From contig CM055106.1 in NCBI GenBank assembly GCA_029204225.1, positions 45,989,180 to 46,053,179 of the forward strand: a DNA stretch of 64,000 nt, written 5' to 3'. Made by a program: the position numbers and the translations under genes. Below, piece after piece: positions 60,641 to 64,000 of the stretch. The number at the start of each line of letters is the position of its first letter. The stretch's first letter is position 1. The stretch is from Diphasiastrum complanatum. Lineage: Eukaryota > Streptophyta > Lycopodiopsida > Lycopodiales > Lycopodiaceae. The notes under the pieces are model-generated. The model made no database searches. It saw only the letters and a program-made list of their open reading frames with translations, and was not told the DNA's origin.

Positions 60641-62240
60641 AGCTTTCAATCATAGAAAGCACAAATAGCAATGAAAAAATGTATAACATACAATAACCAT
60701 CTTAGCTATAGGTGCAAAGGTTTTCCACAAAATCAAATATCTTTCTGTGTTATCCCTTTGTGTGAGTTACCATCTTATGTGACTTGGGAAGTATTGTTGA
60801 CGTTAGGCAAGGATGTGGATGTGAACATTAATATCGACATATATCTAAACATATAGAAATATCAACAATGCAAACTAACTATATCCCAATAACACTAATA
60901 TCATTATATTAAACAATATATTGCATGCTTGAACAGCATGTATCCATTTGTCTTTTACATTTTGCTTGCACTCTTACCAGAACCATATTGTTCACAAGCA
61001 ATGCAACTACAAAGTTGGAATCTACAAATGAAATGACATGACAAAAAATTATGCACTCGCAAGGATAACATCAAAATAATCATTTATAGGAGTAGTAATG
61101 ATGAGTGTTCAAACATTGTCCATGTCCATAACATGATAATTGGTATTGCTATCCCATGTTGTCAGAGAAGGGCTTTATTACAAGGCATATAGAAAGTAGC
61201 TGAATCAAGATATGTATCTAATTCAAGGATATTAATGCTCAATCATAATTGTAACTAGGTATGTACTAATCATTGTGGATAAACATATCAACAATTTTTT
61301 ATGGTATTAACATTTCTTGAAAATCCTAGCATGCATTCAATTGAAAAAAGAATATAAAATTTTATATGACTTGAGAAAGAAGATCGAATGATAATGATTC
61401 GAGCCACTAGTCCCAAGTAGAAACAACTTATGCAATATCCATTATACCATTATAGAACAAGGAGCTAAATACAATTTCACATGATCCAATGACCCATGAT
61501 TTGATTATAACACGTATAGAGGATGTATATGAGTCTCTTCGATCTTGATTACAAGGATCAAAAATGTCGTACTATACCAACAAGGTTAATATAGATTTTG
61601 TAGTAAATAATGCTGAACCCCAAGAGGATAGCGTGTGAAAGTTAAATATTTGGTACAATTATGACTTATTTGGAGTGAAGTGGATTCGAGATTTATCCTT
61701 GTTGTCAACAGACATTAGAAAGTAACCAGTATTACTTGTGTTGGGAGTGTGAAGTGTTAATAATTCCAGAACAACAGTCTTGCCTTTATCAAATCAAATG
61801 AAGTGCATTCTACAGGTGAGATGTTATCAAAGTACTATGATGATACTACACTCTAGCTGATTAAGTTGTCAGCAAAGATTTGAGAGATGTTCGATGTATT
61901 CGAGTTCGTACAAAAAAATGGTTAATCATAGTCGTGAACTGTTCAATTCAAAACAGAAGTCCTCAACAACTTAAGTCCAAGTTTATGGTTAAAAAGCACA
62001 AATAGTTTTAGAGTAGGTTAAAAACTTATATCTGATACAAACAAGAACACATATCAATAACTCAATTCCTCATACAGGGACTATCATCTCAGATGTATAC
62101 ATACAATTCTATCAATGATTGTGCTAGACTGTACCAAATATAGACGTTGTTCGAGTGCCGAATACAAAGTGTTCGCGACAGATGAATAAGATAGTTTTAA
62201 GACAGTTTTTTAGTACATATTTAATGACAGACAGCAAACA
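60641..62240. other. Gene-free AT-rich region
   Basis: Nothing recognised; may include the 3' end of the Ty3/gypsy element to the right. Confidence 0.5.
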
Positions 62241-62269
62241 ACTATTCGAGAGAACTATTTGTTGATCAG

Positions 62270-62505
62270 GTTCATCTTCTTGTTCGTCTCCATTAGCTAC
62301 CCCAGCGTTGCCTTCTGTAGTTGCTCAAGCCTTGCCTAAAGTGTCAGACTGAGTTTCGTCTTCGTCTAAGTCGCTTGAACTCTTCTACTTCTGGGAGGTT
62401 GAAGCATAAGCTGGCTTCGTTGATTCTGCAAGAGCATCTCCATCTGTGTCCATAGCAGTGGTACTATCTGCGTCCTTCTGTGAAGCTGCACCATCAACTT
62501 CCATA
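62270..62505 (-). other. Acidic reading frame downstream of the integrase
   Basis: Minus strand from an ATG near 62502: MEVDGAASQKDADSTTAMDT followed by more D/E/S-rich codons, broken by stops (at K*KSSSDLDEDE and GKA*ATTEG). It may be a degraded C-terminal extension of the Ty3/gypsy polyprotein; no family recognised. Confidence 0.35.
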
Positions 62506-62878
62506 GCAGTCGAAAAAATTCTAAACATTTGTTAAGAAAATAAAAAAAAATTGGTGAGTCTAGAAAGATTCTCGAAAGATTTTCGAAAAGATTCCAAAAA
62601 TCTCTCAAAAGATCATGTCATGAACCTAGAAAGATTTTTGAAAATTTCTAGAAGAGATGAGAGAAAATTTCTCGAAAAGTTCTTGAAATATTCTCAAGAA
62701 TAAAAACATACTAGAAAAATTGGAGAAAGATTCTAGAAAAAATTGCGAAAGAATGATCAAAAAATTCAAGAAAAAGAATACTAGAAATTGGTAGAAAATT
62801 CACAAAAATTTCTAAAGAGATACAAGAAAGAAAAAAAAATGGTCAAAGATAATATTTCTTGAGTCTGGGCCCATTAAT

Positions 62879-63393
62879 TCATGTCGGTAATAGTTCGCCT
62901 TCAAGTGATTGGAGTTGAACAGAACCATTCTCGAACACCTCAATAGCTTTATAAGGTCTGAGCCATCTCATATGAAGTTTTCCAGGGAACTTTTGATGTT
63001 GACTATCATAGATCAGTGCAAAGTCATCAGCTTTATGATCACTTTTTCTGATACGACTATCATACTTTTTTTTCATTGTTCCTGGATTTGTTCCGTTAGT
63101 TTTTGTGAAGTTGAACGAGCTTCAGATAGTTCTTCAATAGTCGTCAACCTTTCATTAATACATTCTGCATCGGTTCGTTGAGCTTGTATACGGAAAGTTG
63201 TCACCTCAAATTCAATAGGTAAGATAGAATGCATACCATAAGTAAGAAAATATGGTGTTTGCATCGTCGTGATCTTCTCTGTATTTCGATAAGCCCAGAG
63301 AACTGAAGGTAATTTCTGATCCCAATTAGTCGCATGTGCAATAGTAATCTTGTTCAGGATCTTGCAAAGTATTCCATTTACTCTCTCAGTCAA
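62879..63393 (-). pseudogene. Ty3/gypsy integrase C-terminal half
   Basis: Two frames overlap: MTERVNGILCKIL … FRIQAQRTDAECINER … LTEQIQEQ (63393–63073), then MKKKYDSRIRKSDHKADDF, ALIYDSQHQKFPGKLHMRW and LRPYKAIEVFENGSVQL (63076–62879). A 1-nt frameshift at about 63073 separates them. The second part is the post-core GPY-like domain. Confidence 0.85.
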
Positions 63394-64000
63394 CCCGCTT
63401 GCTTTTGGATTATAAGAGGTTGTCTATCTGTGTTTAATTAGAAAATACGTTGTCAGCAGCCGTATTGTGTCATTTAAAAAATGTGTACCACGATCACTAA
63501 CTAAAGAGGACAATATCTTGTGATTATAGATTTGAATAAGAACGCTATGACAGTTTTCGCATCGTTTCGTTTCATCGCTTCAACTTCTACGTTCTTCGTG
63601 GCATAATTTCTACGGCCAATTCATTGCTTTTGTTGGCTTTCCAAATCTCTGGCAAGGATCACACGATCGTATATAATTTGATACTGAATGTAAGGCTTGT
63701 ACAACATTTTTAATATCTTCGGTTTCGAGACATCTTCTTAGTTGATGATCAACACCAAGCTTGTATAGGACATTGTTAATAATAGATTCAGTATTAATAA
63801 TTTCTTTCGCTTTTGCTAAGATGTCTTTTGCAAATAATTTTGTAGCATTATGGTCATAGTTAGGGTCATCTTTAAGATCTTCTTTAGTTGTAGATTTGTT
63901 CGTTGACTTGCTCGAAGATTTCTTCTTCGAAGAGTTTCTACGCTTCGTCGAAGATTTCGTTTCGGGTTTTGAAGATCCTTTGCTTCTTGTGGTGACTTTG

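Larger units (their letters stand above)
62260..64000 (-). mobile_element. Ty3/gypsy retrotransposon, 3' part of pol (runs off the right edge)
   Basis: Minus strand: an integrase N-terminal zinc domain (DHQLRRCLETEDIKNVVQAL … CDPCQRFGKPTKAMNW at about 63625–63765), a decayed core, the core's end (MTERVNGILCKILNKI, WDQKLPSVLWAYRNT) and a C-terminal tail. The order and the GMHSILPIEFEVTTFR motif place it near the Tat group of plant Ty3/gypsy, a different lineage from the element at 27–33 kb. No LTR could be fixed. Confidence 0.8.

Overview
The window is nuclear DNA of a land plant. The evidence is two spliced plant genes with GT–AG introns and gene-free stretches full of plant LINE, Ty1/copia and Ty3/gypsy retrotransposons. 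There are no bacterial-style operons. Introns of up to 11 kb stuffed with transposons, together with many long (GA)n tracts, fit a large-genome plant such as a fern or a gymnosperm. The sequence does not decide between these, and the species is an inference.

Left half (1–35,705, + strand): the 3' nine exons of a gene for AUGMIN subunit 5 (AUG5/HAUS5), a coiled-coil subunit of the augmin complex that recruits gamma-tubulin to existing microtubules. Exons lie at 2974–3519, 3887–4034, 10811–10978, 17489–17698, 21084–21269, 23053–23212, 34288–34483, 34832–34964 and 35574–35705. All eight junctions keep phase and give about 625 residues ending at a TAG. The N-terminal exon(s) lie left of the window. 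The introns carry: two LINE copies fused head to tail in antisense (4348–10330); a decayed antisense Ty3/gypsy relic (about 12,040–15,260) whose integrase is split by a 653-bp terminal-inverted-repeat transposon with a 9-bp target duplication; and a structurally complete but coding-defective sense Ty3/gypsy element with 479-bp LTRs and a GGTTA target duplication (27,033–32,867).

Middle (35,706–44,821): intergenic DNA with a degenerate 80-bp tandem repeat, a 153-bp (TC)n tract and a 3'-truncated Ty1/copia element (40,761–43,061).

44,822–48,228 (− strand): a complete two-exon gene for a TMKL1-like leucine-rich-repeat receptor pseudokinase of 694 residues. It has a signal peptide, LRRs, one membrane span and a kinase fold that has lost the catalytic Lys, HRD and DFG residues.

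Right (48,229–64,000): the TMKL1 promoter side, then gene-poor DNA. It holds an inverted-repeat (MITE-like) element, short tandem duplications, two minus-strand copia 5' ends with LTR and primer-binding site, a minus-strand copia RT/RNase H relic, and at the right edge the integrase end of a minus-strand Ty3/gypsy element.

The two host genes are convergent (AUG5 +, TMKL1 −) and functionally unrelated as far as is known. I found no convincing RNA gene, CRISPR array or new multi-gene system. The notable content is the architecture of the AUG5 gene, the nested and fused transposons, and the pseudokinase.
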